Origin: Steroidobacteraceae bacterium
GTDB lineage: Bacteria > Pseudomonadota > Gammaproteobacteria > Steroidobacterales > Steroidobacteraceae
Reading direction: 5' to 3'
DNA: 64,000 nucleotides
Assembly (NCBI GenBank): GCA_041395505.1
Contig: JAWLAG010000001.1
Location: 1,550,001-1,614,000 of the forward strand
The notes below the pieces were generated by a model that searched no databases, was not told the DNA's origin, and was given only the letters and a program-made list of their open reading frames with translations. This document shows, piece by piece, positions 27,541-39,000 of this stretch. Made by a program: the position numbers and the translations under genes. The first letter of the stretch is position 1, and every line of letters starts with the position of its first letter.

Positions 27541-28907
27541 ACGCAATCTGGTTCTTTTTCTGGTTCGTGGTGGCGGTGAGCTTGCTGGTCACCGTGCACG
27601 AGTTTGGCCATTACTGGGTTGCCAGGCAGCTCGGTTTCAAGGTCCTGCGTTTTTCGGTGGGGTTCGGACGCCCATTGATCAAGCGCATTTGGGGCGCGGA
27701 CCGGACGGAATATGTGATCGCGGCGTTGCCACTTGGTGGCTACGTGAAGCTCCTGGATGAACGCGAAGCGCCGGTTGCACCGGGCGAACTGGCACGTTCT
27801 TTCAATCGCAAGCCACCCTGGCAGCGGATTCTGGTGCTGCTCGCCGGCCCATTCTTCAACATAGCGTTTGCCATATTGGCGTTGTGGCTGATCCTCGCGG
27901 TCGCAGGAACCACCGAGGTGCGCGCGGTCGTTGGCGCCGTCCTGCCCGATTCCATTGCCGGCAAGGCCGGTCTCACAAAGGACGATGTCATCGTCGCCAT
28001 CAACGATCAGGAAGTTGGCGGCCAACGCGATGTCGTGTTCGGACTGCTCGATGCCGTGTCGGGTGATGGCGAGATACGCATGCGCGTCAAGCGAAATCGC
28101 ACCGACCACGACTTGCTGCTCGAGGTTGCCGATCTCCAGTTGCGACGCACGCTGACCGAGCCGGACCAACTGATGCGCGGTCTCGGTTTCGGATTCTGGC
28201 GTCCGGACATTCCGCCGGTTGCCGGCAAGGTCGTCGCCGACGGTCCGGCCGCACGTGCCGGTCTCAAGGACGGCGACAGGATCATCGCCGTCAATGGTGA
28301 GAGGGTAGCGAGCTTCGAAGACCTCGCCCGGCGCATCAATGCGATTCCCGGGACGAGCGCTGTGCTGCGACTCGAGCGCAACGGCAGCGATATGTCACTG
28401 CGCGTGCAGGTAGGCGCATATGAGCAGGATGGCAAGCGAATCGGCAGGATCCTGGTCGAGCCCGTGGGATCCATAGCCTATCCCGAAGAAATGTTGTTCA
28501 AGTCCCGCTCGGGGCCGATCGCGGCATTGTCGGGCGCGTGCAGCGAAGCCTGGCGGCTCACGGTGATGCAGGCGCGCCTGTTCACACGCATGGTGCTTGG
28601 ACGGGTGTCGCTCAAGAACCTCAGTGGGCCACTGTCGATTGCGCAGTATGCGGGCGAATCCGCGCAAGCGGGTTTCCTGACCTTCGTCAATTTTCTCGTT
28701 CTGATCAGTCTCAGCCTGGGATTCCTGAACCTGCTGCCCATACCCATCCTCGATGGCGGCCAGATCCTTTTCCAGCTTGCCGAATGGATCAAAGGCAGCC
28801 CGTTGTCCGAGCAGGTGCAGTCGATTGGCCAACAACTGGGGATTGCGTTGTTGCTGCTGTTGATGGGCGTCGCCATTTTCAATGACGTCGCGCGACAATT
28901 CGGCTGA
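27537..28907 (+). CDS. rseP: Site-2 intramembrane zinc metalloprotease RseP
   Basis: The 456-residue protein has the catalytic HEFGH (residues 21-25) in the first membrane helix, two PDZ domains in the middle (about 115-195 and 205-290), and the LNLLPIPILDGG motif in a C-terminal helix that completes the zinc site. RseP makes the second cut in RseA, releasing SigmaE after envelope stress. Its likely substrate RseA is encoded in this window at 62290. GTG start in a 4-base overlap with dxr. Confidence 0.96.
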   Translation: MNAIWFFFWFVVAVSLLVTVHEFGHYWVARQLGFKVLRFSVGFGRPLIKRIWGADRTEYVIAALPLGGYVKLLDEREAPVAPGELARSFNRKPPWQRILVLLAGPFFNIAFAILALWLILAVAGTTEVRAVVGAVLPDSIAGKAGLTKDDVIVAINDQEVGGQRDVVFGLLDAVSGDGEIRMRVKRNRTDHDLLLEVADLQLRRTLTEPDQLMRGLGFGFWRPDIPPVAGKVVADGPAARAGLKDGDRIIAVNGERVASFEDLARRINAIPGTSAVLRLERNGSDMSLRVQVGAYEQDGKRIGRILVEPVGSIAYPEEMLFKSRSGPIAALSGACSEAWRLTVMQARLFTRMVLGRVSLKNLSGPLSIAQYAGESAQAGFLTFVNFLVLISLSLGFLNLLPIPILDGGQILFQLAEWIKGSPLSEQVQSIGQQLGIALLLLLMGVAIFNDVARQFG

Positions 28908-28927
28908 ACCGTCCTATTCCAAAAAGA

Positions 28928-31402
28928 ATGCGAAATTTCATGACCCATCATTCGTCGACGTCCCTCGTACGTGTTTTGCTGGCAGCCGTCCTGCTCGGCA
29001 CCATGGCGAGCGCAACCCTCGCGCAGGGGGTGGGCGAGCCGTTCACGGTCGGCGACATCAAGATCGTCGGACTTCAGCGCGTCTCGGAAGGTACGGTATT
29101 CAACTACCTGCCGGTCAACATCGGCGACAGCATGGATGCGCAGCGCTTGCGCGAATCGTTGCGGGCGCTGTATGGCACAGGATTCTTCAGCGACGTGGAG
29201 CTTCGCCGGGATGATGCAACGCTCGTGATCGTGGTGCGGGAGCGGCCGTCGATCGAGAGTTTCGAGGTCAAGGGCAACAAGGACATCAAGAGCGAGGACC
29301 TCAACCGTTCGCTGCGCAATGTCGGTCTGGCGACTGGCAAGATATTCGACCGATCCGTACTCGAGGATGTGCGCGGTTTTCTCACGGATCAGTATTTCAG
29401 TCGCGGCAAGTATGCGGTCAATATCAAAACCGATGTGCAGGACCTGCCCGACAACAAGGTACGGATCAAGATCGACATCAAGGAGGGCAAGCGTGCCCGT
29501 ATCAGGCAGATCAACATCGTAGGCAACAAGTCATACGACGAGGACACGTTGCGGGACCAATTCGAGCTGCGTACGCCGGGTTGGTTGTCCTGGTACAAGC
29601 AGGACGACCGCTACGCCCGCGAGACGCTGCAGGGCGATCTGGAGAAACTGACCTCCTACTACCAGGATCGCGGCTATGCCAACTTCGAGATTTCTTCGAC
29701 GCAGGTCGCCATTGCACCGGAGAAGGACGACATATTCATTACCGTCAACGTCAACGAGGGCGAGGTCTATCGCATCAGCCAGACGAAGCTGGCCGGCACC
29801 TTCGTGGTACCGGAGCCGGAGTTGCAGCGCTTCGTGGTGGTCAAGGAAGGCGATATCTTCTCGCGCAAGGCAATCACCACGACCCAGGAGCTGATCCAGA
29901 ACCGCCTGGGTCTCGAGGGCTATGCTTTCGCCAAAGTCGATCCGGTGCCGACCACCGATGAAGATGGCAAGACGGTGGAGATCACCTTCTTCGTCGATCC
30001 CGGCAATCGCGTCTACGTCCGGCACATCCTGTTCTCCGGGGTCACCAAGATCAACGACGAGGTGCTGCGCCGCGAAATGCGCCAGCTCGAAGGCGGCTGG
30101 TTGTCGAACGCCTTGCTCGAGCGCTCAAAACAGCGCCTGCAACGACTGCCCTACATCGAGAGCGTCGAGTCGGAGACGAAGCCCGTGGCCGGTACAGCCG
30201 ACATGGTCGATGTGGAATACACCATCAAGGAAGGTCCCTCGGCGCAGCTCGGCGGCGGTATCGGCTATTCCGAGTCCCAGTCGTTCATCCTGAACGGCAG
30301 TTACGCGGACAGCAACTTCATGGGTAGCGGAGAGCGCGTGGCCATCGAGCTCAATTCCGGCAGGTACAGCAAGGTTTATGCGCTATCGCACACCGATCCC
30401 TATACCAGCATCGATGGCGTTGCGCGCACGCTTTCGCTGACCTACCGTGACGTCACGCAATTCGTGTCGGCATCCTCCGACCTGTCCTCCGAGACGCTCG
30501 CGCTCGGCGTCGACTATGGTTATCCGATCACCGAATTCCAGGCGTTGCGCCTTGGAATGTCCTACCAGCGTGCGCAGTTGCTGACCACCCAGGGTGGTAG
30601 TGCCGACCAGGCGGTGCAATGGGTGCAGGCGAATGGCGATGCATTTGCCCGGACCGAAGTCGATACCCGTTTTTCTCCCCCGGTCAGCTTCAATTTCTTC
30701 GGCACACAGTTCCAGACGTTCGAGCTGACAGCGGGCTGGAGCTTCGATTCGCGCAATCGGGCGCTGTTCGCCAGCCGCGGGCAGCGCCACCAGCTGTCGC
30801 TGTCCTACACCCTGCCCGGGAGTGACGTCGAGTATTGGCAGGCAAACTACGAATACGTCCAGTATCTGCCCATGCCATGGCGGATGACGTTGTTGCTCAA
30901 TGCCGAGCTCGGCTATGGCATGGACATCGGCGATACCACCGCCGTGCCGCCGTTTCGCCAGTTTTTTGCAGGCGGTCCGGACTCGGTGCGCGGCTACCGT
31001 GAAAGCCGCCTGGGACCCAAGGACAGCCGGGTAGGCATACAACAGGACCAAGGCAATCCCTACGGCGGCAACATGAAGGTTCTGGGGCGAGCGGAACTGA
31101 TCTTCCCGATGCCCCAGAAATGGGCGGCATCGGCGCGTATCAGCCTTTTCTACGACATGGGCAATGTGTTTTCCACCGGCCATCGCTACCTGTTCCTGGG
31201 TCGGGATGGCCAGACGCCGGTGGATTACGGGTTCGAATTCTCGCAGTTGAAGCGTTCGACCGGGGTCGCCGTGCAGTGGCTGGCGCCACTTGGCATATTC
31301 CGGTTCAGCTACGGTATACCGTTGAACGCGTATAAAGGCGATAATGTCATTTATCCTGACGAGAAAGAGCAGTTCCAGTTTTCCATCGGCCAAGCGTTCT
31401 AG
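28928..31402 (+). CDS. bamA: Outer membrane protein assembly factor BamA
   Basis: The 824-residue protein has a signal peptide ending ATLAQ, five POTRA domains (about 37-435) and a 16-strand Omp85 barrel. The hallmark VRGYRESRLGP of strand-loop 6 is present, and the protein ends in FSIGQAF, a C-terminal aromatic signal. It inserts beta-barrel proteins such as the porin at 10662. ATG 28940 is an alternative start four codons in. It lies 20 bases after rseP and 13 bases before skp. Confidence 0.97.
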   Translation: MRNFMTHHSSTSLVRVLLAAVLLGTMASATLAQGVGEPFTVGDIKIVGLQRVSEGTVFNYLPVNIGDSMDAQRLRESLRALYGTGFFSDVELRRDDATLVIVVRERPSIESFEVKGNKDIKSEDLNRSLRNVGLATGKIFDRSVLEDVRGFLTDQYFSRGKYAVNIKTDVQDLPDNKVRIKIDIKEGKRARIRQINIVGNKSYDEDTLRDQFELRTPGWLSWYKQDDRYARETLQGDLEKLTSYYQDRGYANFEISSTQVAIAPEKDDIFITVNVNEGEVYRISQTKLAGTFVVPEPELQRFVVVKEGDIFSRKAITTTQELIQNRLGLEGYAFAKVDPVPTTDEDGKTVEITFFVDPGNRVYVRHILFSGVTKINDEVLRREMRQLEGGWLSNALLERSKQRLQRLPYIESVESETKPVAGTADMVDVEYTIKEGPSAQLGGGIGYSESQSFILNGSYADSNFMGSGERVAIELNSGRYSKVYALSHTDPYTSIDGVARTLSLTYRDVTQFVSASSDLSSETLALGVDYGYPITEFQALRLGMSYQRAQLLTTQGGSADQAVQWVQANGDAFARTEVDTRFSPPVSFNFFGTQFQTFELTAGWSFDSRNRALFASRGQRHQLSLSYTLPGSDVEYWQANYEYVQYLPMPWRMTLLLNAELGYGMDIGDTTAVPPFRQFFAGGPDSVRGYRESRLGPKDSRVGIQQDQGNPYGGNMKVLGRAELIFPMPQKWAASARISLFYDMGNVFSTGHRYLFLGRDGQTPVDYGFEFSQLKRSTGVAVQWLAPLGIFRFSYGIPLNAYKGDNVIYPDEKEQFQFSIGQAF

Positions 31403-31415
31403 AGGTATAGACAGC

Positions 31416-31940
31416 GTGAAGTATCCAATTTATTCCTGGTTGATTGCCGCCGTGCTCGGTTTGACCGTGCTGCCCGCCAAAGCCGATCTCAAAATCGCCG
31501 TGGTCAACTATGGGCAATTGCTGCAACAGTCGCCGCAGGCACAGGCAGCCGACGAATCGGTGCGTAACGAATTTGCGCCGAAACTGCGCGAATTGCAGAA
31601 CCAGCAACAGGCCTTGAAGACCAAGGAAGAAAAGTACCAGAAGGACTCCGCCACCATGACTGCGGACCAGCGGTCGCGTGCCGAGAAGGATCTGCGCGAT
31701 GGTTATCGCGAACTGCAGAGGCGGCAGGCGGAGATCCAGGACGATGTCAATGCGCGGCGCAATGAGGAAGTGTCCAAGTTGCAGCGCGCCCTGATCGAAG
31801 AGGTGCGAACCTTTGCGAAGGCGCAGAGCTATGATCTCGTACTCACCGACAGCGCCGCGATTTATTACACGCAGGTGCTCGACATCACGCCGAATATTCT
31901 CGCCGCGCTGAAAGCGCGAAATGGTGCAGCGAAGCCCTGA
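31416..31940 (+). CDS. skp: Periplasmic chaperone Skp (OmpH)
   Basis: I choose GTG 31416, 13 bases after the bamA stop with a GAGG ribosome-binding site at 31402-31405; the product then starts with a signal peptide ending PAKA and is 174 residues. The mature part begins with LKIAVVNYGQLL and continues as a long charged coiled coil with ANSI-like tentacle features, the OmpH family pattern. It holds unfolded outer-membrane proteins on the way to BamA. Confidence 0.92.
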   Translation: MKYPIYSWLIAAVLGLTVLPAKADLKIAVVNYGQLLQQSPQAQAADESVRNEFAPKLRELQNQQQALKTKEEKYQKDSATMTADQRSRAEKDLRDGYRELQRRQAEIQDDVNARRNEEVSKLQRALIEEVRTFAKAQSYDLVLTDSAAIYYTQVLDITPNILAALKARNGAAKP

Positions 31941-31949
31941 TGTCTGCTG

Positions 31950-31977
31950 CCACGGCGTCGTGTCCGCGACGCCGTGG
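31950..31977 (+). terminator. Hairpin between skp and lpxD (attenuator or mRNA-stability element)
   Basis: CCACGGCGTCG (31950-31960) and CGACGCCGTGG (31967-31977) form a perfect 11-pair stem with a six-base loop. Only TTG follows, so it is not a strong intrinsic terminator. A GTG start for lpxD at 31974 would lie inside the stem, which favours the ATG at 32001. Confidence 0.6.
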
Positions 31978-32000
31978 TTGCGCGCCAAGGCAGCTTGCCA

Positions 32001-33044
32001 ATGGCCGTGACGCTCGCGGAATTGGCCGTCAAATTTGGCTGTGACCTGCGCGGTGATCCACAGCGTGTCGTAAGCCGCGTTGCTACCCTCGAGGCGGCCA
32101 CGGCGGACTGCCTTTGTTTTCTCTCGAATCCCAAGCTCATCGCGCAGCTGCGAAGCACACGCGCCGGTGCCGTCGTGCTTGCGCAGCCTGCGCTCGAGCA
32201 CTGTCCGGTTGATGCGCTCATAGCAATCAATCCGCATGCAGCATTCGCCCGCATGGCTCAGCTGTTGCATCGCGTACCGGATCCGAAGCCCGGCATCCAT
32301 CCCACGGCGCAGATCGCTGCGTCGGCAACCGTCGACCCGAGTGCCGCCATCGCGGCGCAAGTCGTGATTGGCGAGGCATGTCGGATCGGTGCCAATTGCG
32401 CGATCGACCCGGGAGTGGTTCTCGGCAGCGGGGTCACGCTCGGCGAGGGCTGCCGGATCCATGCGCGCGCCGTGCTCTACGATGGCGTCACGGCAGGCGC
32501 GCGATGCATCGTGCATTCGGGTGCCGTCATAGGTGCGGATGGTTTCGGCTATGCCGCGGACAACGGCCAGTGGATCAAAGTGCCGCAGATTGGCAGCGTA
32601 GTCATTGGTGATGACGTTGAGATCGGGGCCAATACCACGATCGACCGTGGTGCGCTTGGTGATACCGTCATTGAAACGGGCGTCAAGCTGGATAATCTCA
32701 TCCAGATTGGCCACAACGTGCATATTGGCGCGCACACAGCGATGGCGGCATGCGTTGGCGTCTCGGGCAGCGTGCGCATCGGCGAGCGCTGCCAGATCGG
32801 CGGAGCAGTCGGCATCGCCGGGCACCTGCAAATCTGTGATGATGTCATCGTCACCGGGTTGTCGCTGGTGTCGCACTCGATCAGCCAGGCGGGCGTGTAC
32901 TCCTCGGGCATACCCGTCGAGCCGGTTCGGGATTGGCGGCGAACCGTTGGCCGCTTGAAGCGCATCGAACATCTCGCCGACCGCGTGACGCGTCTCGAGC
33001 GCGCTGGCGGTGGCACAGACACTACGGATCCGGCAGGAACTTGA
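32001..33044 (+). CDS. lpxD: UDP-3-O-(3-hydroxyacyl)glucosamine N-acyltransferase LpxD
   Basis: From ATG 32001 the protein is 347 residues: an N-terminal uridine-binding domain (FLSNPK at about 40-45) and a hexapeptide-repeat left-handed helix, with the catalytic histidine H238 in [13 protein letters not shown]. It adds the N-linked hydroxyacyl chain, the third step of lipid A synthesis. An upstream in-frame GTG at 31974 is less likely because it sits in a hairpin. FabZ follows after 17 bases. Confidence 0.95.
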   Translation: MAVTLAELAVKFGCDLRGDPQRVVSRVATLEAATADCLCFLSNPKLIAQLRSTRAGAVVLAQPALEHCPVDALIAINPHAAFARMAQLLHRVPDPKPGIHPTAQIAASATVDPSAAIAAQVVIGEACRIGANCAIDPGVVLGSGVTLGEGCRIHARAVLYDGVTAGARCIVHSGAVIGADGFGYAADNGQWIKVPQIGSVVIGDDVEIGANTTIDRGALGDTVIETGVKLDNLIQIGHNVHIGAHTAMAACVGVSGSVRIGERCQIGGAVGIAGHLQICDDVIVTGLSLVSHSISQAGVYSSGIPVEPVRDWRRTVGRLKRIEHLADRVTRLERAGGGTDTTDPAGT

Positions 33045-33061
33045 GAGGACAGGGCAGGACA

Positions 33062-33529
33062 ATGGATTTTTCGCAAGGCACGACCGACATCAACGCAATC
33101 ATGCGTCAGCTCCCGCACCGCTACCCGTTCCTGCTGGTCGACCGGGTACTCGAACTCGTCAAGGGCGAGCGCATACGTGCACTGAAGAACGTTACGGTCA
33201 ACGAGCCGTTCTTTCCCGGCCACTTTCCGTATCGCCCTGTCATGCCAGGCGTGATGATCATCGAGGCGCTGGCACAGGCGGCCGGTATCCTTGCATTCCA
33301 GACGGCAGGCGTGGTGCCCGATGAAAGCACGCGCTTCTACTTCGTTGGCATCGACAAGGCGCGTTTCCGCAAACCCGTCGAACCGGGCGACCAACTGATC
33401 CTCAACGCAACGCTCGAGCGCAATCTGCGCGGCATATGGCGATTTGCGACACAGGCGACTGTGGCTGACGCGGAAGTCTGCGCTGCCACCATGATGGTGG
33501 CGCCCGAAACCGGGTCGCAGGATCCATGA
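33062..33529 (+). CDS. fabZ: 3-hydroxyacyl-[acyl-carrier-protein] dehydratase FabZ
   Basis: The 155-residue hot-dog-fold enzyme has [11 protein letters not shown], the catalytic H54 in FPGHFP and E68 in [11 protein letters not shown]. It dehydrates hydroxyacyl-ACP, competing with LpxA and LpxD for the hydroxyacyl pool, hence its place between them. The start at ATG 33062 is set by homology and AGGAC just upstream; a longer open frame from 32933 runs out of frame through lpxD. It overlaps lpxA by 4 bases. Confidence 0.96.
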   Translation: MDFSQGTTDINAIMRQLPHRYPFLLVDRVLELVKGERIRALKNVTVNEPFFPGHFPYRPVMPGVMIIEALAQAAGILAFQTAGVVPDESTRFYFVGIDKARFRKPVEPGDQLILNATLERNLRGIWRFATQATVADAEVCAATMMVAPETGSQDP

Positions 33530-34296
33530 TCGATCCGCAGGCGCGGATTTCACCGCGCGCACAATTGGCCGACAACGTGTCGGTAGGCGCGTTCGCGGTC
33601 ATCGGCGATGACGTATCCATCGACGCCGGCTGCCGTATCGGACCGCATGCGGTCGTGCACGGACCTACGCGCATGGGCCGTGACAATCAGGTTTTCCAGT
33701 TTGCCTCGATCGGCGATGCACCGCAGGATCGCAAATATCGCGGCGAGCCAACGCGGCTCGAAATCGGCGATCGCAACGTCTTCCGTGAATGCTGCACGGT
33801 CAATCGCGGGACCGTCGGCGGGCACGGAGTCACGCGGATTGGCGATGACTGCCTGTTCATGGCAAACACCCACGTGGCGCACGACTGCGTGGTCGGCAAC
33901 CAGGTCATCATGGCCAACCTTGCGACCCTTGGCGGCCATGTCGAGCTCGGTGAGCATGTGATCATGGGTGGTTTGTCGGCGGTGCATCAGTTCTGCAAGA
34001 TCGGAGCTCATGCCTTCATCGCCAACAATGCTGCTGTGACCCGCGATGTGCCGCCGTATGTCATGGCGGTCGGCCAGCCAGCAGAGCCGCATTCGGTCAA
34101 TTCCGAGGGATTGAAGCGGCGCGGCTTCTCCGCGGTTCAGATACGCAACATCAAGCAGGCATACCGGCTTCTTTACCGCTCCGATCTGCCGCTGGAGCAG
34201 GCTCGCCGGCAAATAACGGAACTCGCTGACACGCAGCCCGAGCTCGGCATCTTCGCCGGTTTCATCGCAGCATCGACCCGATCGCTCGTACGTTGA
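33526..34296 (+). CDS. lpxA: UDP-N-acetylglucosamine acyltransferase LpxA
   Basis: This 256-residue protein is a left-handed beta-helix of hexapeptide repeats with a C-terminal helical domain. The catalytic histidine is H119 in ANTHVAHDC, and ASIGDAPQD and [12 protein letters not shown] are family blocks. It performs the first acylation of lipid A. It overlaps fabZ by 4 bases and is followed by lpxB after 10. Confidence 0.97.
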   Translation: MIDPQARISPRAQLADNVSVGAFAVIGDDVSIDAGCRIGPHAVVHGPTRMGRDNQVFQFASIGDAPQDRKYRGEPTRLEIGDRNVFRECCTVNRGTVGGHGVTRIGDDCLFMANTHVAHDCVVGNQVIMANLATLGGHVELGEHVIMGGLSAVHQFCKIGAHAFIANNAAVTRDVPPYVMAVGQPAEPHSVNSEGLKRRGFSAVQIRNIKQAYRLLYRSDLPLEQARRQITELADTQPELGIFAGFIAASTRSLVR

Positions 34297-34306
34297 CGGG
34301 CTGATC

Positions 34307-35446
34307 GTGCACATCGTACTGGTAGCTGGTGAGGCCTCGGGCGACCAGCTTGGGGCCGCGTTGATCGACGCACTGCGCGAGCGCTGGCCAGGGGCGCAGT
34401 TCAGCGGCGTCTGCGGGCCCAAAATGCGGGCCGCAGGCTGCCAGGCCTGGGCTGCGAGTGATGAGCTCGCCGTGATGGGCGTGGCCGAGGTGGTTGGCCA
34501 CCTGCCGCGGCTGCTGCGCCTGCGACGTGAGCTGGTCAGCCGATGCAGCGCCTTGCGGCCGGACCTGTTCATCGGGATCGACGCACCCGAATTCAATCTC
34601 GGGCTCGAAAAGCGCCTCAAGCAACGCGGCTTGCGCACCGTGCAGTATGTTAGTCCGCAGGTCTGGGCTTGGCGCCAGGGGCGCGTGCGGCACATGGCCG
34701 CCGCCTGCGACCTGGTGCTCTGCCTGCTGCCATTCGAGCCCGACTTCTACACACAGCATGGTGTGCAGGCGGAATTCGTCGGTCATCCGCTCGCCGACCA
34801 GTTTGGCGCGCGTAGCGATCGCGAGAGCGCCCGGGCCGCGCTCGGTGTCGATCCGGCTGCGCCGGTGATCGCCCTGCTACCGGGTTCGCGGCAGGGCGAG
34901 GTGGCGCGACTTGGTCCGTTGTTCGCTTCCACGGCCGCGTGGCTCGCCCGGCACCGGGCGCAGTTGCGCTTCATCGCAGCACTGCTCAACGATCACCTTG
35001 CCGAACAATTCAAGCAGTATGCCAGCGCGCAGGGGGCGGACGTTGCCTGTCATGTCGGAAAGGCCCGCGCTGTCCTGGCAGCCGCTGACGTCGTGATCGT
35101 CGCCTCGGGAACGGCTACGCTCGAAACGCTGCTCAGCAAGCGCCCCATGGTCGTTGCCTATCGGCTCGCGCCCGCAACGGCGTGGCTGATACGCCGGTTC
35201 AATCTGGTCAAGTCGCCTTACTTTGCGCAGCCAAATCTGTTGGCGGGTGAGCGACTTGTGCCGGAATTCTTCCAGGAAGCTGCAACTGCAGACGTATTGG
35301 GGCAAGCGGCGCTCGGCTGGCTGGATCATCCGGAACGTAGCGCGGCACTGATTGCGCACTTCGACCGCATCCACGAAACTTTGCGTTGCGATGGGGCGCG
35401 GCGCGCCGTCGCAGCCATTGCCCGGCTTATGGAACCGGGTTTGTGA
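34307..35446 (+). CDS. lpxB: Lipid-A-disaccharide synthase LpxB
   Basis: The 379-residue GT-B glycosyltransferase starts at GTG 34307 with [14 protein letters not shown]. Conserved blocks [29 protein letters not shown] and the UDP-site [11 protein letters not shown] are intact. It joins UDP-2,3-diacylglucosamine and lipid X into the lipid A disaccharide at the inner membrane. Confidence 0.96.
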   Translation: MHIVLVAGEASGDQLGAALIDALRERWPGAQFSGVCGPKMRAAGCQAWAASDELAVMGVAEVVGHLPRLLRLRRELVSRCSALRPDLFIGIDAPEFNLGLEKRLKQRGLRTVQYVSPQVWAWRQGRVRHMAAACDLVLCLLPFEPDFYTQHGVQAEFVGHPLADQFGARSDRESARAALGVDPAAPVIALLPGSRQGEVARLGPLFASTAAWLARHRAQLRFIAALLNDHLAEQFKQYASAQGADVACHVGKARAVLAAADVVIVASGTATLETLLSKRPMVVAYRLAPATAWLIRRFNLVKSPYFAQPNLLAGERLVPEFFQEAATADVLGQAALGWLDHPERSAALIAHFDRIHETLRCDGARRAVAAIARLMEPGL

Positions 35447-35477
35447 CGGCTTGCGGGGGGGGCGATTGCAACTGACG

Positions 35478-36080
35478 ATGAACCTGGTGCCCGGGTCGGA
35501 ACTGATTGCCGGCGTCGACGAGGCGGGCAGGGGCCCGCTTGCCGGTCCCGTCGTGGCCGCAGCCGTCATCCTCGATCCGGCGCGCCCGATCGCGGGGCTT
35601 GCCGATTCCAAGACGCTCTCGGCGCCCGCGCGCACACAGCTCGCTCGGGAAATTCGCGATCGTGCCCTCTGCTTTGCGCTCGGCAGCGCGAGCCCTGCGG
35701 AAATCGACGAGGTCAATATCCTGCAGGCCACCTTCCTCGCCATGCAGAGGGCACTCGCGGGATTGCAGCCGCGACCTGCCCATGTCCTCATTGATGGCAA
35801 TCGTTTGCCGTCACTTGCCGCTCTCCCGTATCGCTGCACGGCTGCGGCCGTGATCCGGGGCGATCAGAGCGTAGCTGCGATCAGCGCGGCCTCGATTCTC
35901 GCCAAAACCGAGCGTGATTCGCTGATGCAACAACTGCATCACGTCTATCCGCAGTTCGATTTTGCGCGCAACAAGGGCTATCCGACGGCCCAGCATCGAG
36001 CAGCACTTGCCTCGCACGGCGTGTGTGAAGTCCATCGCCGCTCGTTTGCGCCCGTGCGCGAGGCGTTGCAGGGCCCATGA
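35478..36080 (+). CDS. rnhB: Ribonuclease HII
   Basis: The product is 200 residues from ATG 35478. Catalytic D14 and E15 lie in [13 protein letters not shown]; the later D in [10 protein letters not shown] and the [15 protein letters not shown] block complete the family pattern. It removes RNA primers and misincorporated ribonucleotides. A TTG at 35466 lies closer to the G-run at 35455-35462 and could be the true start, adding four residues. The stop overlaps dnaE by 4 bases. Confidence 0.94.
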   Translation: MNLVPGSELIAGVDEAGRGPLAGPVVAAAVILDPARPIAGLADSKTLSAPARTQLAREIRDRALCFALGSASPAEIDEVNILQATFLAMQRALAGLQPRPAHVLIDGNRLPSLAALPYRCTAAAVIRGDQSVAAISAASILAKTERDSLMQQLHHVYPQFDFARNKGYPTAQHRAALASHGVCEVHRRSFAPVREALQGP

Positions 36081-39000
36081 CCGCGCCGTTCGTGCATCTG
36101 CGGCTGCATACCGAGTTTTCGCTCGTCGACAGCGTCGTGCGTATCGAGCCGCTGATGCGGCGTGCCGCGGAACTCGGCATGCCTGCCGTTGCTCTTACCG
36201 ACGCCAGCAACCTGTTCGGTCTCGTCAAGTTCTACCGCTGCGCGCTGAAAGCTGGCATCAAACCGATCATCGGCGTCGATGTCGATCTCATGCCTGATGG
36301 CGATCGCGCGCAGCATCCGCGCATCACGTTGCTCTGTCAGAATCTTGCCGGCTATCGCAACCTGACGCGGCTGCTATCCAGGGCCTATCTCGAACGTAGT
36401 GACCGGGCTTTGCCATTGCTCGATGCGAAGTGGCTGGACGAGTCGACCTGCAAAGGGTTGATTGCGCTGTCCGGGGCCGGCGCGGGCGACATCGGCATCG
36501 CGTTGCTGCGAGGTCGGCCCGACCTTGCCGAGCGCCGCCTCGCAAGGTGGCGCAGTCTGTTTGGGGATCGCTTCTACATCGAGCTGCAACGCCTTGGTCG
36601 TGACAGCGACGAAGCGTACATCAACGCTGTATTGCCTCTTGCAACCAAGCTCGAAGTGCCCGTGGTGGCAACGAACGACGTGCGCTTCCTGAGCGGCGCC
36701 GACTTCGAATCGCACGAGGCGCGGGTGTGCATACACGACGGCACCTTGCTGGCAGACACGGGTCGACCGCGGCGCTATACGGCGAACCAGTACCTGCGCT
36801 CGGCTGAGGAGATGTGCGAGTTGTTCGCCGATATTCCCTCGGCAATCACCAACAGCCTGTGCATCGCCGAGCGCTGCAGCGTGGCCATGTCGCTTGGCGA
36901 TATGCAGCTGCCGGACTACCCGGTGCCGGAGGAGATGCCCGCCGCAGACTATCTCGCGCAGCGCGCCAGGGACGGGCTGGCCGTGCATGGCCTTGGCGCC
37001 GACGAGCGATACGTCTCGCGTCTCGCGAGCGAGTTGCAGGTCATCAACGCCATGGGATTCGCCGGGTATTTCCTGATCGTAGCGGACTTCATCGCCTGGG
37101 CGCGGACCAATGCCGTGCCCGTTGGGCCGGGCCGCGGCTCGGGCGCCGGATCGCTGGCGGCCTACTGCCTTGGCATCACCGACATCGACCCGATTCGTTA
37201 CGACCTGCTGTTCGAGCGCTTCCTCAATCCCGAGCGCATATCGATGCCCGACTTCGACATCGATTTTTGCATGGAAGGGCGGGATTCCGTCATCGACTAC
37301 GTTGCTGGCAAGTACGGACGTGATCGGGTCTCGCAGATCATCACCTACGGAACCATGGCCGCCAAGGCGGTGGTGCGCGACTGCGGTCGAGTCCTGGGAA
37401 TGAGCTACGGTCACGTCGATCGGATCGCAAAGCTGGTGCCGTTCGAACTCGGCATTACCCTCGACGATGCGCTCGAAAAAGAGCCGGAACTGAAACGGCT
37501 GTACGCTGGCGACGATGAGGTGCGCGGCCTGATCGACCTCGCCCGCTCACTCGAAGGTTTGACCCGAAACGCGGGCACGCATGCCGGGGGCGTTGTCATC
37601 GCGCCATCGCTGTTGACTGATTTTGCTCCGCTCTACCGTGAAGATGGCTCGACAAGCGTCGTCACGCAATTCGACAAGGACGATGTCGAGGCGGTCGGCC
37701 TCGTAAAATTCGATTTTCTCGGCCTTCGCACGCTGACCGTGATAGAGCGCGCGCTTGGTTACATCAACCAGACGCGTATGCGCGGCGGGGAGTCGCCGCT
37801 TGATATCCGGCGCATCGCAATGGACGACGCCGCCACATTCGCCTTGTTGCGCTCCTGCCGTACTACAGCCGTGTTCCAGCTCGAATCGCGCGGCATGAAG
37901 GACCTGATTCGACGTCTGCAGCCGGATTGTTTCGAGGACGTCGTGGCGTTGGTGGCCTTGTTTCGGCCGGGTCCGTTGCAGTCCGGCATGGTCGATGACT
38001 TCATCAACCGCAAACATGGGCGCAACGATGGGCCGATCGATTACCTGCACCCGAGTCTGAAGGGCATCCTGAGCCCGACCTACGGCGTGATTCTCTATCA
38101 GGAGCAGGTCATGCAGATCGCGCAGACGCTGGCCGGCTACACGCTGGGTGGCGCGGATCTCCTGCGGCGCGCAATGGGCAAGAAAAAGCCAGAGGAGATG
38201 GCCAAACAGCGCAGCGTATTCATCGATGGCGCCGTGCAGCGGGGCGTGCCAGCGGCAAAGGCTGCTCATATTTTCGACCTGATGGAAAAATTTGCCGGCT
38301 ATGGATTCAACAAATCCCACTCGGCGGCCTACGCAATGCTCTCCTACCAGACAGCCTACCTCAAGGCGCATTACCCGGCCGAGTACATGGCGGCCGTACT
38401 GTCGACCGACATGGATCACACCGACAAGATTGTCACGTTCAAGGCGGACTGCGATCTGCTCGGATTGCGCGTCCTTGGCCCCGATGTCAATGAGTCCGTC
38501 TTCGAATTTCTCGTGAGTTCGCCCGGTCAGATCCGCTACGGCCTTGGCGCCATCAAAGGCGTTGGCCGCGGCGCGGTGGAGGCGTTGCTCGAGGAGCGCG
38601 CGCGCAACGGCCCTTTTCGCACGCTCGAGGAGCTGTGCCGCAGGCTCGACATGAACCGGGTCAATCGCCGTGTGCTCGAAGCGCTGATCAAAAGCGGGAG
38701 TCTCGATTCGATCAATCCCAATCGCGCTGCGTTGTCCGATGCCCTGGGCAGCGCATTGCAGCTTGGCGAGCAGGTCAACAGCGCGCGGCGCGCCGGACAG
38801 GTCGATCTTTTCGGTTTGCCGAGAGCATCGCCGATGGGGCAGGCCGCAAACTCATCGGCCGCAATGACTGCCGAATGGCCGGCTGCCAAGCGACTCGCGG
38901 CTGAGCGCGAAACGCTGGGTCTGTTCCTGACCGGCCATCCGATCCTGCAATACGACAAGGAGCTCACCTGGGTGGTGACGGGGCGGATCGGTGATGTCGC

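Noticed and set aside
31347..33062. A 571-codon open frame antisense to skp and lpxD
   Set aside because: Shadow of genuine genes with intact motifs; low-complexity, charged translation without a family.
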